From positions 26,382,951-26,446,950 of the forward strand of contig CM020620.1 in NCBI GenBank assembly GCA_009829735.1: a stretch of DNA of 64,000 bases. Direction: 5' to 3'. Source of the stretch: Pyropia yezoensis (taxonomy: Eukaryota > Rhodophyta > Bangiophyceae > Bangiales > Bangiaceae). Below, one piece after another: positions 41,827 to 53,461 of this stretch. Numbering within the stretch: position 1 is the first letter of the stretch; each line of letters begins with the position of its first letter. The position numbers and the translations under genes were made by a program. The notes under the pieces were generated by a model. It saw only the letters and a list, made by a program, of their open reading frames with translations. It was not told the DNA's origin and did no database searches.

Positions 41827-42618
41827 CGGCCTACGGACGGTCCCCCGTGCCCCGCACCACAGACGGTGTGTGTATTTGGTGCCAGCCTCGCCACGTGACG
41901 GTTCCACCTGTCGCGTTTGTTTCTTGGTCATCTCTCTTTCTGCGTCTTTGTCATGAATCGCCCTGTGGTGTTGTGGCTAGCACATACGCGTTCTCCAAAC
42001 AGGGGGTGTGTGTGTGTGACATTATGCTCGTGTGCCAGGGGGTACCCCCCACTGTGTGAAGCATCTATATAGTAAAGGTGCGCTGTATCCGGCCCCAGGA
42101 AAAAAACAGCAACGGACTGTGTGGAACGGTACTACAACGGCACCCCCACCACGTGCGGATGGCCACACTCAGACAGCTCCCCCCTACTGCTGGCATGGTC
42201 CGCTCTCACCACTTGTCACAGCCACCCTCTGGCACTGTGCCCAACCGCCACCGCCACCCAGTGCACCACTGTGACAGGCACGGTCCCGTAAACGGCACCC
42301 GCCCCAGCGGCAGCGCTGAAGGTAATGGCCGTGGTGTCACCACCACCACTGACGCCTCTACCGCCGCCACCACCGCCGTCACCGCCTCTACCGCCGCCAC
42401 CACCGCCACCACCGCCGCCACCACCGCCGCCGTCACCGCCTCTACAGCCGCCTCTACCGCCGCCACCACCGCCGCCACCACCGGTCTTGCCGCGGGGGCG
42501 GCGGAGCCGCGCCGGGAGAATAACACACGGCTTACTGTTCTTCTCCGCCGAGCCAAGAGACAGATCATTTTCCAAGTGACTAGCTGTATGGAATGGACCT
42601 TTAGACCCTGTAGCCTGC
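41827..42618. other. Intergenic, with a CCGCCACC low-complexity tract
   Basis: Ordinary sequence to about 42340, then a CCGCCACCACCGCC-type tract to about 42485. No gene is called. Confidence 0.5.
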
Positions 42619-43942
42619 TTACGACAGGCGCTGCCACTGGGTGATACAGTCTGGGAGCCAACTCTCATTGACTCGGCACACCTCCCCACGTACCGTCGCC
42701 CCACCGGCCCCCCCACTAACTCCGTCTCTCCCCGTCTGCCTGCCACACACGACAGACACGTCGGCTCTGTCCGTGTTGTCCTCAACACCCCCCGCGACAT
42801 GGACGAGAGCGCGCATGTCGGCACGGTTCATGACAATGTTGTCCGCGATCCTCACACGCAGCCCCCCCAGCAGCTTGAGATCGGCTTTGCGTGCCGCACG
42901 AGCGCGGACGACCCCTGGAAAAGCGGCGGGTACATAGTCCCGGCATGGGAGCCACATACGGGCGGCGATAGAGTCCGTTAGCCATCGCTGACGGACAATC
43001 CAAGCTCCGTGAGCGAGGGAGACCAGTAGCCGGGCACACCGGCGTGGTCGACGGCCGACAACAAAAACGTCCAAGTCCTCGTACAGCACAAGACCCAGAC
43101 CCGCCCCCCGCCCCTCCCTGGCCAACAGAATTGAGTGGGGTCTCGACGACCTCACAGTCACCAATAGTCGCTACAGCCCGCACAGCAGTGGTGTTCAATG
43201 CCTCGTCTCCACGGCTCCAAGACAAACGGACGACGCCCGGCTCTTGTCGATGGGAACTGGGGGTTGTCGCGAGCGATTCGCGTGCACGGGGGCGGCCCGT
43301 GTCATTGGGGGCACCGTCAGGGGCGGCCCCTGGCCCCCTCACACAGCCTTCGGGCGTCTCGTCATTCGTACCGACTCGTCCGCCGCGACCAGATCCAGCG
43401 TGCGCATTGTCACTGCCGCTGTCACTGTCGTCACTGTCGCCACTGTCGCCACTGTCGCCACTGCCACTGCCACTGCCACTGTCGCTGCCACAGTTACTGT
43501 CGTCGCCCCTCTGTCGTAAACAGGCGCGTTGGCGGATCTTGAGGGCACACGCCTACCACCGGATACCGCCACACGGCGCACCACCGACGGACCAGCGGCT
43601 GTGCCGGGACCCTTGGCTGGATCCTTGCCATTGGCCCGGTTGCTGTTGCCGCTGCCCACTGCTACTGCCCGCTGCCCGCTGCCCGGCCGAGCCGCGCGGT
43701 GCCTTGCCCTTGCGCCCACCATCCGAGGCCGCGCCCGACGACGGGCCCGACGACGACGCCTCCCTGCCAGCAAAGCGCCCCCCCCGGGCGGCAGCCTGCC
43801 TCTCCGGCCTCTTTCTCTTGCCGGCCGCCTCTCGTTCGCCCGCCCCTTGTGTAGCTCGTGCCCCATTTTCTCCACCCGTATCGGGCGATCGGTCACGGGT
43901 GGAACGAGTAGCCGCACAACCGCCTCTGTGCTCTGCCCCCAT
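42619..43942 (-). CDS. Tandem-BRCT protein, reading frame interrupted
   Basis: From the ATG at 43942 the frame gives a Lys/Arg/Ser-rich segment likely to be disordered and nuclear (GKRKRPERQ). A TAG at 43553-43555 follows, then in the same frame an acidic Asp-Ser repeat (43409-43495) and the start of a BRCT domain (AVRAVATIGDCEVVE). The frame shifts in a GC homopolymer near 43101-43120. It continues with the core of BRCT 1 (LLVSLAHGAWIVRQRWLTDS) and BRCT 2 (LLGGLRVRIADN, then RVNESWLPDCI) to the TAA at 42619. BRCT pairs bind phosphopeptides, often in DNA-damage signalling (MDC1 or PTIP type). The TAG lies in GGTAGGC, which could be a splice donor, so this may be a spliced gene with one sequencing error rather than a pseudogene. 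Confidence 0.65.
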
Positions 43943-45789
43943 CCTGCCGAGGGGACTGTGGTGGGTGGGAGAGGGAGGGTGTGTGGGTGAGACCGCGAGA
44001 GTGACGCCGTCAGCGAGGTCAAAGGTGGTGGCAATGTGAGTCGGGCGGGCAAGAGGGAAGAGAAGAGGGGGTGCCACGGTGCCGGTGCTAGAGACACAGT
44101 GACGACGGTACTGGGAACGGGGTGAAGTTCCGGGGAGGTGCGGTAGGGGTGGTCCGAGCCAACGACCAGCCGGCCACCCCTAAAGGGACTCGGTGCGACT
44201 GCGATACGCCACCGCCAACCGACAGTGGCAACCGACCGACAGTGTCTCGCGGCTCTCACACTGGTGTAGGGCACCACCACACAATACTGTGACACGCATA
44301 TTGGTAAACCACCACCCGCCACGCGGCGGAGCTGGCTAGCCATTGGGTGGGCGTGCACCTGCCCACGCAGAGGTACAGTAGGCGTGTCCTTACCCTCTCC
44401 TCACGCGCGGTGGGGCTTCGTGCTCGAGCTGAGAGTGGCTCACAGGCCAATCCATGCACACATCGAGGTGGTCCGGCTCCCTGAGCAGCGGCCCCTGCTC
44501 GACCCGGCCCGGTATTTACACTGGAGTGGCCGTGGGGCCGTGGGGCACGCCCAGCTCGGAGCGGTCGCAACGGTTGAAAATGTACACATCTCATGGGTCG
44601 AAAACAGGCGGCAACACACATAGAAAAAGGGAAAGACCGCGCAAGAGAGACACAGACAGGTGGCCACATGCAGGCGCCGCCTCTCCTTGGTGGTGCTTCT
44701 ACAGGTGGATGCCCCACCAAACCTCCCCCCCCCCCCCCCCCCCCCCCCTCCCACTGGGACGCCGCGCCGGTGTCCGGCGTGCTATTTGCGTTCAATGGGG
44801 TTCTGGCGGGAGACCGTCTTCATGATCACCAAACAAGACCTCCGTGTTACGAGTACCACACGGACAGGTGGCCACCCTGTGGCCGCCCTCCCCCTTGCGC
44901 CCCGTCGCCGTGGCTGCGCAGGATGTGTCGCCATCCTGCCGCTTCGGGCCTCTGTACAAGTGGACGACGCTCTCCGTGTACCTGGACGCGGCACGGGAGC
45001 GGTCATGATCGGAGGGCTTCTCTCCACCCGACTCGGCGGCTGCTGCCGCCCCAGCGCTCCGACACCTCTTTGCCGGACAACGGCTGGGCGGTAGACGGAT
45101 CCCCTCCGGCTGTGTGCTCGCCCGTTCCCGGGAGAGGACTTCCGTTGCCCGTGCCAACCACCACACGGGAAGAGGCCGCCACGGCACCGCCAGGCCCTGT
45201 TGGATTCGCACGTGCAGCCGGCCGGCGGACGGATGTCACATGACCGGCTGCGCGGAGCCGTACGAGCGGACACGGGGCTACCACAGCAAGTCGACGAGAC
45301 CCTCCTGTCTCTCGTCGATGCTGACGCTAATCCAAGATAGCCCGGGGCCGTCTGGGTCGATATTGACGAGCCGACGCTCTCACTAGCCGTCGACAATGTA
45401 ACCGTAAGGACAACGCGGCGGTTTGTCAGGTGCTTTGAAACCTGTTGTGATGACTTTCCTGACGGGGACTGTGAGGAGGCACATCGACGCCGCTCCCGGT
45501 TTCAACCGCACAAACGGCCTCTCCTGATGCGATTTTATCCTTCCCATCGGCCCCTGCTGACGTACGAGTGGCCGGCAGAGGGAGCTCCTCCGGGCCGGGA
45601 GGTTGGCAGGCGTCCTCGCGGTGTTAAGTGGACCACTCCTGCGGTCGTAGATGCCGCCTCGGTGGCGGTTGCTACGCGGGTCGGGGATTCTCGCCCCTGC
45701 GCCACTGAATCGTGCCCCCGCTGCAATGTGGCGCCCCCGTCTGGATCAGGGCCTTGCAAATGTTCAGCCGGGAGTGCAGGAGGTGGCCA
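43943..45789. other. No recognised gene
   Basis: A C-run lies at about 44728-44750. From about 45170 to 45720 a plus-strand frame, broken by one TAG at about 45350, has protein-like composition (LLSLVDADANP, then VDIDEPTLSLAVDN and RRFVRCFETCCDDFPDGDC). It may be a decayed gene of unknown family just upstream of the GH18 fragment. Confidence 0.35.
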
Positions 45790-46310
45790 CCCGCGCGCTA
45801 GCAGCGGGACACTGGGTGTTTCCGGCGGCGGCGGACCTGGGGGGCCGGCCGGCGGACAAAGCCAACCTGGTCGCGTTGGTGGCGGGCCTTCGGGCGGCTT
45901 TTGACGCCGCCTCTGGGAGGGGGGGTGCGCGCCTCGGCCTGACCATCGCCATCCCCGCGTCGGCGTTTTATGACGGGGGCTTTGACCTCCCCGCGCGGAC
46001 GTGGACGCTGGCGGACGGGCGCGCTTGCGCCGCCGCCGGCGGCCGCGCGTGTGCGGTGCCGGGGGCGGGGCGGCCGGGCGGCTGCTCTGTCGAGGCAGGC
46101 TACCTGTCGGACAGGGAGATTGCGGCGGCGGCGGCGGCGGCGGGCGCGGCGGCGTCGTCGGGTGTGGTGGAGGGGTCGGCGTGGACCATTCTTCCGGGCG
46201 ACCAGTACGTGTCGCATGACACGGCCGGGACGCTGGGGGTCAAGCGCGCCTTTGCGCGGGAAGCCCGGCTGCGGGGGACGATGGTGTGGTCTGTGGACCA
46301 GGTGCTCTAG
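45790..46310 (+). pseudogene. GH18 chitinase-like fragment lacking the catalytic Glu
   Basis: The frame shows the second half of a GH18 (chitinase-like) barrel: ADLGGRPADKANLVALV, LGLTIAIPASAFYDGGFD, and near the end QYVSHDTAGTL and GTMVWSVDQ. In active enzymes the first segment is preceded by DxxDxDxE followed by Tyr-Pro. Here the aligned text is AAGHWVFP, so the acidic residues and the catalytic Glu are lost. The first half of the barrel is not visible. The C-terminus stops right after the last barrel strand, without extra domains. It is a fragment or inactive relative, and it ends tail-to-tail against the next fragment. Confidence 0.65.
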
Positions 46311-46324
46311 ACGTGTGGGAATGC

Positions 46325-46545
46325 GAGGTTTGAGCAGCACCTTGAGCCCGTTGGCGTGGATGAGCCGCACCGCCGCGGCGAGGGCGGTCGGGTCGGCGGA
46401 GTAGCGGTTGTAGTCAAGAAAGATCTCAGTGGAGGTGTCATTGTCTTGGAAGTGGTAAAAGACGAGCGCCACGGTGTCAACGGACAGGGACTTCATGCGC
46501 TTGATAGAGGCGTCCAGGCCGGGCGACAACAGGTCATAGCTGAAG
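46325..46545 (-). pseudogene. GH113-like glycosidase fragment
   Basis: On the minus strand, after a possible acceptor (CCCCTTCAG), the frame reads YDLLSPGLDASIKRMKSLSV, then TVALVFYHFQDNDTSTEIF, and ends with LIHANGLKVLLKPRI. This is the pattern of the first strands of a GH113-type (beta-mannanase-like) TIM barrel, where a related segment reads TSTEI...GxKVxLKP. No ATG precedes it and the frame then runs into the antisense of the GH18 piece. It is an isolated exon or a broken gene. The family assignment rests on these motifs only. Confidence 0.5.
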
Positions 46546-48153
46546 GGGGTTAGAGTGGATGGCAAGGGAAGGGAATCACGGGTCGGCACCAGCGACCGGG
46601 GAGGTCCAAGGTACAGCGGGGGCGTCCATCGCTGCGGGTCAGCTCATCGACCGTCAGCAGCGGTTCCCGGATTCAACACCCCCCTTCCCGCTTTCAGCGC
46701 ACCCCCCCTCCCGCTTTCACCGCCCCCCCACCCCCCCCCCTCCTTTCCTTCCTCCTCGTCTTCCACGCAGTTCCCCCAAGCGCACCGACTGAGCGGCGTC
46801 AGCGTCATCCCCCGGTACGTCCCAAAAGCCCACTGGCAGCGCGGGGCGGCGCCGGCCACCAGTGGGTCCGCCACACACGCCGCGGGCCCATCGCAGCAGG
46901 CGGCGGCGCCCATGGTGCCGCTCCCACAAGGCCCCCTTGCGGGCATGCACCCACGGGCGGAGGGAGTGCGTTCGAAACGAAGCCCCCCCGGCAGCGGCGG
47001 CAGCAGTTCATCGGGGACGATCACATCCGGCGGGGGGGGGGCTGGCGGTCGCCGCCCCCTCCGCCACCGCCGCCGCCGCCGCCACCACCACCGCCACGGT
47101 GGAGGCGGCAGCCGCAGCCGCCACGGTGGAGGCGGCAGCCGCAGCCGCCACGGCCCACGGCCAGCACACCCGGCGGGGGCGGGACCGGTGCCCCTCCGGC
47201 CGGCCCCGCGGATGCACGCTGCGGACGCCCATCTTGCGACGGGTCACCCGTGCTGGCCTCGATGGCGGCGGCGCAGACTCTTCCAAGCGGGTGATGCCCG
47301 TCTGCCAGCCGCCTCACCGGCATCGAGCCTCTGCTCGCCGCCGCTGGCAATGCCGCCTGCGCCGCCGCCGCCTCCGCGACAACCCCAACCACCGTCGCCG
47401 TCCGCCGCCGCTAACGACAGCAAAAGAGAACCACCGCCGTCACCGGTCGCCGCCGTCGCCAGCGTTGTTGCCAGCGACTAGGAACACTGCCGCAGTTGCA
47501 AGTCAGCGCTGTCGCCGCCGAGGTCACCGGCACAGTGGCCACCCGGTCGTAGACCCCCCTAGCTGGTCCGCCGGGGCTCTCCCCCACCCACCGGTTGGTG
47601 CTCCCAGCGGCGCGCCTGGATCCAGCCGTACTGGGGCTTGCCGCGGATCCTCTTGCTCCCCCACGCTCCTCCCCCCGCGTCTCCCCCCGCCCCCCCGCCT
47701 CGGCCGGGGGTCGAGGCGTGGCGCGGCGGGCCAGGCCGCCCCTCCTCCGCCCCGTCGGACCTCTCGCCTCGGCGTCGCCCCCCCCCTTCTCCCCAGGGGT
47801 GATGGTGGCCGGCCATCGTGGCCGGCACGGTGGCTGCCGGGACGAGGGCCAGCCGCAATGGCTGGCGCAACGGGGGGCCATCCGGCACGCCTGGCTGGAG
47901 TCCAACCGCTGTCCCGCAGCACCGCAGCGGAGGGTGACGGGACCACCACCCCCCTGGCCAGGAGGCACGCACAAGCAGGGGCCCCTGGCCACACAGGCAC
48001 CGCCACCGCCACCGCCACCGCCGCCGCCACCGCCGCCGCCGCCGCCACTGGTGCAGCGCCGCCGCCGCGGCCGCCGGCACCGGAGCAGGCCAGGAATGCC
48101 GACGGCGGTGGCCGGGATCACCCGGATCCCCCCCCACCTGCGCCGGCCCCCAG
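46546..48153. other. Low-complexity GC-rich stretch
   Basis: Many overlapping open frames of Pro, Arg, Ala and Gly on both strands, with no motif. A 27-bp unit (GGTGGAGGCGGCAGCCGCAG...) is repeated twice near 47098-47152, and CCGCCACCGC tracts lie near 48000-48050. Confidence 0.5.
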
Positions 48154-48350
48154 GCAACTATATGGGCTCCCTGACGACACCGCCCTGCTCTGAGGGCGTC
48201 ACTTGGATTGTGTCGCGCGAGGTGATTACTGCGAGCAGGGCACAGCTGGCCCGCCTCGGCCGCGCGCTCCTCGACTCGGGGGCGGTGGTGCTGACGGAGC
48301 GGCCGACGCAGCCGCTCAATGGGCGCAAGGTGGTGTGCTACGGCGCATAG
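48154..48350 (+). pseudogene. Orphan C-terminal exon of alpha carbonic anhydrase
   Basis: After a plausible acceptor (GGCCCCCAG at 48145-48153) the frame reads NYMGSLTTPPCSEGVTWIVS, later ends RPTQPLNGRKVVCYG and stops at TAG. This is the conserved C-terminal part of alpha carbonic anhydrases, which convert CO2 and bicarbonate. The exons that would hold the three zinc-binding histidines are not found upstream in the window. Either the gene has long introns or only this end survives. Confidence 0.65.
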
Positions 48351-49675
48351 GGCCGGCTTGTCTTAGTTTGGGGAACAGGTTGGATGTCGGGGGGGCGGGG
48401 GGGAGGGGTGGGGGGATCAGGTTCTGCTAGGGCAGGCCTTGGCTGTTGCGACGGTAATCGTTTAACTGATCCAACCACCCATATCTCAAAGACTAGTTTC
48501 TTGCGACTGTCCGCATCTCAGCGTTACACATAGCCAGGCGAACAGAATCGTCCCAATGTCCACGGCAGGTCGTATGCGCAAGCGGGAACGGGCGCACGCG
48601 GGAGGTGCCCCCCCATCGTGTTGGACCAACCCTACGCAGCCTGCATGCCCCAGCTGTAGAGTTGGCGTCCTATCGAGCATGTTGCATTCCGTGACACGCG
48701 GGGTTCACGCGTATAGTCAATCGCAGCACTACAGGGAGAGGGTAGGGGGGGTGGGGGGTGGGTGCGGGGTAACGGGTGCAGCCAGTCCTGCAGGGCGAGA
48801 GAGACTGCGCGACCGGTCGGCGACGTACTGTCGAAGAACGCTTCTTCGTGAACCTGTGTGATTTTCTTTGCGAAGCATGAGAGAGGACCACAAGGTCAAG
48901 GACGACGAAGATTAACCATCATCGGAAATACAACAGCGTCAGTGGTGAGCCCGCCACGCATCACCCGCTTGCCAACAGCTCTTCAGCCGCCGCACTCCCG
49001 CCTTCACTTCACCCCCCGCCGCAGGCCGTGTGTGGACTACCCAGGCATTTGTCGTCCCGCTTGCCCGCCCTTATCAGTGCCACCAGCCCGGCACCCACCG
49101 CCAGCCCGGCCCCGGCGGTATCCACGCCGCGGAGACCGCCCAACCAATCGTGACGTCTGGCAGTGCCTGTGCGCCGCTGGCGACCGCGGCTTGATGGCAT
49201 GCAGGCGTCCACAGGCAACGGTCGCAGCCGCGTGGCGACCGCGCCGCCGCCGCCGCGCTACAGCCGCTACACGGTCCTCTGGCAAGACACCGTGGGTTGT
49301 GCCAACAGCACCGACGGTGGCACTCCTCACCTGCCCGCGCCACCGCCTGGGCCGCCATGACGCTTTGGTGGCGGGGGGCGGCGTGCTTGACCACTGTGCC
49401 CGACTTTGGCACCCCACCCGTACGGTGCGCAATGGGCTCCCTTGTGGTGGTGGTTGCGCCAATGACAACGACAGAGGTCGCGGCGGTCACGTCGGCAGCC
49501 GCTCGCTCCGCTACGAGGCCGGTGAGAGCAACTACCTTCGTAGAGCCAAACACGCCCACCTCGGCTGCCGCTTCACGTTCTAGGAGTCGGAGTTGATGGC
49601 AGCGCGGTGGCGGCCGCCCCACAACGGCGCGTGTGCTTCACGGAGACCGTGTCAAGAGCTTCAGCGATGCTTCTT
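48351..49675. other. No gene called
   Basis: Short frames on both strands. The plus-strand frame ending at 49583 (RRAKHAHLGCRFTF) has fair composition but no family I know. Confidence 0.4.
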
Positions 49676-49679
49676 TCAA

Positions 49680-51253
49680 AGCATGTAAGACAAATTCTTT
49701 TTGAGCCCGCCACGGCAACAGTACGCCGCCAGCAGGAAGGCAGGACGGGCTGCCGCCCCTGACCGCCTCTGGCAGAAGGGAGACCTCCGCTGGACGTCGA
49801 GGCGGCGGCGGCTCCGCTCCGCCTCCTCCCCTTGTTCCTCAAAAAGGCCCACCAAGGTGAGCGGGTACAAATTGATGTGCCCTCGGCACCGCCCCCGCCC
49901 CGCGATGGTCAAGTACACGCGGCTGAGGTCCAAGTTGGGGGTGGCGGCAGTAGCAGGGAGCTGCCGCCGCCGACCACACGCCCCAACCGTGCACACGTAG
50001 GTGTTGGCGAGCGGCACCACCCAGCGGGTCGCCACCTCCACCGCCACCACCTTGTCATACAGCCAGTCGCCCGCGGCGCCGGCGTCGCACTCGTCGGCTG
50101 ATAGCACCACCCTATCCAGGGCGGTCGTACACCTGACCGGACACGGTCACGCGCGGGCGGCCGTCGAGCGGCTCGTCGTTACGGGGGACGGGGAACATGG
50201 GCAGCCGGCCGTGGAAGACCAGGTCCACCGCCACCACCCACCCCCCATCCTTTGCTGCCTCGTCATCATTGACTGCCACCAGCGTGTCGTGGACACTGCC
50301 CGACGCGACCATCATGTCAGCGGCTTCGTCTTTGAAGAGCCGCGTGGCCATGACGCGCCGCCCAACCGACAGGGCCGTGTCGTATACATACACACCCGCA
50401 GATGCAAACTGCACGAGCACCGCCCCGCCGCTGGGGGTCATGCGCGCGGCGAGAACCCGCCCCCGTGCGGACGGCCAGGTGATGAGGGTACCAAGCACTG
50501 TCGGCGGCGCCGAGGCCAGGTCGAGCGCCACCACGCAACCTGCGCCAGCGTCGGCGTCCCCATCAGACCACCAGACGTACCGACGGCCGTCGCTGCTGGG
50601 GTAGGCAACCTCCCAGTGAGAGAGAGGTAGGCGGTGGGACGGACGGGGTTAAGTGCCGACGACTCCTCCCCAACCGCCCAAGATGGCAATGGGAGCGTCG
50701 ACGCGAAGCACGCAAGGGCGGCCACCGCCCCCGTAGCCACGGTGATGGTGAGCAGCTCGATTGAGACGCCCCAGAATCGCCGTGACCACGAGGGTAGACA
50801 ACCACGGTGGAATCCCCCCACCAATCGGCTGTGGGGTATGCCGCCAACGGTAGCCGGGCGTGACCACGGGCGGCCGCTCTTCTGCTGCTCGTAGGCGCTC
50901 ATGCTCTTGTTATGAAGAGAACCTACGCGGCCGCGCTCGTCTAGCAGCACGTGGCCGTCAGGCTGCTCAACCTACATGTCTGCCCGAATTGCGGGCGTCC
51001 ATGTCCCGGTCCCGCTGAAGGTGGTCAAACGCCAGATGGGGGTGCCGTACGTGGCGTCCAAAACAATATGAAGGAGCGGCGGTTGCTGCCAGGTGCCCGC
51101 CGGCATCGTCCCGTCTGCGTCGGGGGGGCGGGAGGAGGGCAGTGCCGCGTCTGCCAACCACCAGTGGAGAGGGTGGACGACAGCCACTGCCACCGCCACC
51201 ACCGTGGTGGCTGCGAGGAAGCGGTGGTACGGCCGCCGCCGCGGGTGCGCCAT
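49680..51253 (-). pseudogene. Fragmented membrane-anchored protein, unknown family
   Basis: From the ATG at 51253 the protein begins MAHPRRRPYHRFLAATTVV and continues with a hydrophobic stretch that could be a signal anchor, then LHIVLDATYGTPIWRLTTFS. A TAG lies at 50972-50974 within ATGTAGGTTG, which looks like a splice donor. The same frame goes on (VLLDERGRVGSLHNKSMSAY). Frame changes occur near 50640 and 50115. Later pieces (GRRYVWWSDGDADAG, CVVALDLASAPP, GVYVYDTALSVGRR, WVVAVDLVFHGRLP) have the 'V-ALDL' and 'VYVYDT' flavour of beta-propeller blades. The pieces follow each other in order, so they probably belong to one gene that is spliced, decayed or mis-sequenced. Confidence 0.4.
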
Positions 51254-52032
51254 GGAGGTCCGGCTTTGAGGACGGGCGGGGGATGGTGGCCGACGGGCGG
51301 GGAGGCGGAGGAGGGGGGGGGATGAGGGGCGGAAAGAAGCAGCCCGCATTGATCAGCCGCCGCGGATGTGGGCACTGCGGCGAGCGTTGGGGCCGCGACT
51401 GCCGCGGCTCTGATGACGCGTCCGCCGCAGTCCCTGGCGCGTCCATGACGAGGTTTGGAAGAACCGTCGCTCAGTCGAGCGCCTCAGATTACTTCGCGAA
51501 CTCCCATGATGAGGCGTGGTTTTACAACAACGAAGCGTACGTGTCGTAAAACGCGTATTAAACGAGGGTAACTGCAGCACCTTCAGACGCTGTGTGGAAA
51601 TCCAAAGATGCACGTGCCATTTTTTGAAAAGTGTCCTCCGACCCAGTCCACTGTTTCGCGAGGGTGCGAGATTCAATTCTAAACTCATACTTGGTCAGAG
51701 AGGCAGTTGAGAACGAGGGGAGTTTCCCGTCCAATCCGTCTCAAAAAGTATTGTTCGACGTGCTTTCACGCCCAGTCGTGGCCCGCGGCGGACAACTCGC
51801 TTTCCTCTACTCCATGAAGCGACGTGAAGCACCGACGATAAAACCGTAGGAAAAAAGTTTACGAAAGGAGCTCGTAAATACATGGCGCTTGGGGTGAAGG
51901 TATACAGTGGGGTTGCTTTTGCACAATCAGCCGCGTCGGGCGCGTTTGCCTCAAGGACCGCAAGGCGAATGGCATGTACCCGAAATGCACGCATGTAAAG
52001 CCAGGCTGGGCGCACGTGGCATCGCTTTCGCC
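51254..52032. other. No gene seen
   Basis: Less GC-rich from 51.5 kb on. Only short frames without motifs. Confidence 0.45.
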
Positions 52033-52745
52033 CTACACACTGAGGGACAGGAAGGCCTTTCTACCTGTGTGCTGGACGACCCATTGATTCGGGCTTGGCA
52101 TACGTTCGTTGTCCTTGTGGCCCAGCATTGCCGCGACCGCCACGAGAGGGACACTGATCACATAGAGGGCGGTCGCCCCTCGAGACCGGTAGCTGTACGA
52201 CGAGTACAGGGCGCCCGGGTGGGGTGAAACACCCAGCGCCGCCAGGGCCCTGTGCAGCCAGACCGTCAAGTCGTCCGAGGTGGGGGCACGGTTCAGGCTT
52301 CGCGTGGATCACAGCAGTTTGGCGGGGAGGGCCGCCTCGGCCCGAAGCTCGTTGACCATCTGACGCAGGAGCGGCAGCACCGGGTCAAAGTCCAGCTTTG
52401 GGTCGTTGGGGATGGTGTTGACGAGCCGCAGCGGATTGGGGCGCGCCTCCGCGTTCCTGAACCAGTTCATCTCGAGGTGAAAGGCGTCATCAGCCAAGAC
52501 CGAGACGTTCTGGAACTGCAACCCCATCACTTCGATCGTGCTGTGGCGCACCAAGAAGCAGAGCACGACCGCGGTGTACTGACGTCTCCACTTCGGATCG
52601 GGCGTGCGGGCAGCCACGTCAGCGATGTTGAGGAGTATGTCGGCAGGCAGCAGCCCGCGGGCAGCGGGCAGCGAGTTCGTGCCTCCATCGGTGCTTTGAC
52701 GAAGACAGTCAACCAGACGCGCACTCAGGGGGGTGGGTGCTCCGA
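52033..52745 (-). pseudogene. Tyrosine recombinase remnant
   Basis: On the minus strand one frame reads, in order, ILLNIADVAARTPDPKWRRQ, then AVVLCFLVRHSTIEVMGLQF (the box I region with the catalytic Arg in 'LxRxSE'), and VNTIPNDPKLDFDPVLPLLR. After a TGA at 52309-52311, in the same frame, come YSSYSYRSRGATALYV, a GVPL-like segment and MLGHKDN (box II). The usual HxxR has Tyr or Ser instead of His, and I cannot see the nucleophilic Tyr. It comes from a DIRS, Crypton or related element and is dead. No terminal repeats were found. Confidence 0.6.
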
Positions 52746-53461
52746 GAAGGGTCCTGTGTCAACCTGGACGATCCGATGGGCCGTCAAGGCCATGGTGTTT
52801 GAGTCCCGGGTGGCCGCGAACACACCCTACCTGTCGGATCAAAACGAGGCCAAGCGCCTTGCATTGTGCTGTGGGCGGCGGGGGTGGACAATGGAGTCCT
52901 CGCGTCTTTTTCAAGGCGCTGGTGGAGTCGATGCCTCAACGGGTGCAGAACGTGACCGACGTGGGGGGTCCCAGCACCAAGAACTGACCAGCCCATGGCG
53001 CATAGTAGATGATAGGATAGTAGCAAAAAGGTCCGCACGAATCTCGATTCTTGCCGTACGGATAAATTTGCTCACGACTGTACATATGGCGGAGATACAG
53101 GTGCGCTCAAGTCTGCTCAGGATTGTGAAGTGGGCGGGCTGGCGTGGTCTCGGTCGTGTCAGGTTCATCTTGAAAAGTGACGGCGTGAGTTTTCGTCTCT
53201 TGTTCAAACAAGCAAAGCTTCTGATTGGCCCATTACCAAAGTAGCGGAGGATCTCAGCCTCACAATATGTACTGTACGCCAGTGGCTGAACAGTTCTGAG
53301 GCTTCCCGGAGACCACAGTGGTGACCCATACGCGGTGCTCCATAGTAGCAACACGTTGCGCGGAGTGCGGTACTCGACCTCCGCCGTTGCCCATCATTTC
53401 CGGGCGTGTTTGTCCTCCTGTTGACCTTGTTCCCCCGTCGTGACCTCCAGTGCAAATCACC
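52746..53461. other. Upstream region of the Mpv17-type gene
   Basis: No gene seen. It holds the promoter region of the next gene; no clear TATA box. Confidence 0.4.

Noticed and set aside
44593-45243. Plus-strand ORF of 216 codons downstream of a C-run
   Set aside because: Several frames of similar quality overlap and none has a motif or conserved start.
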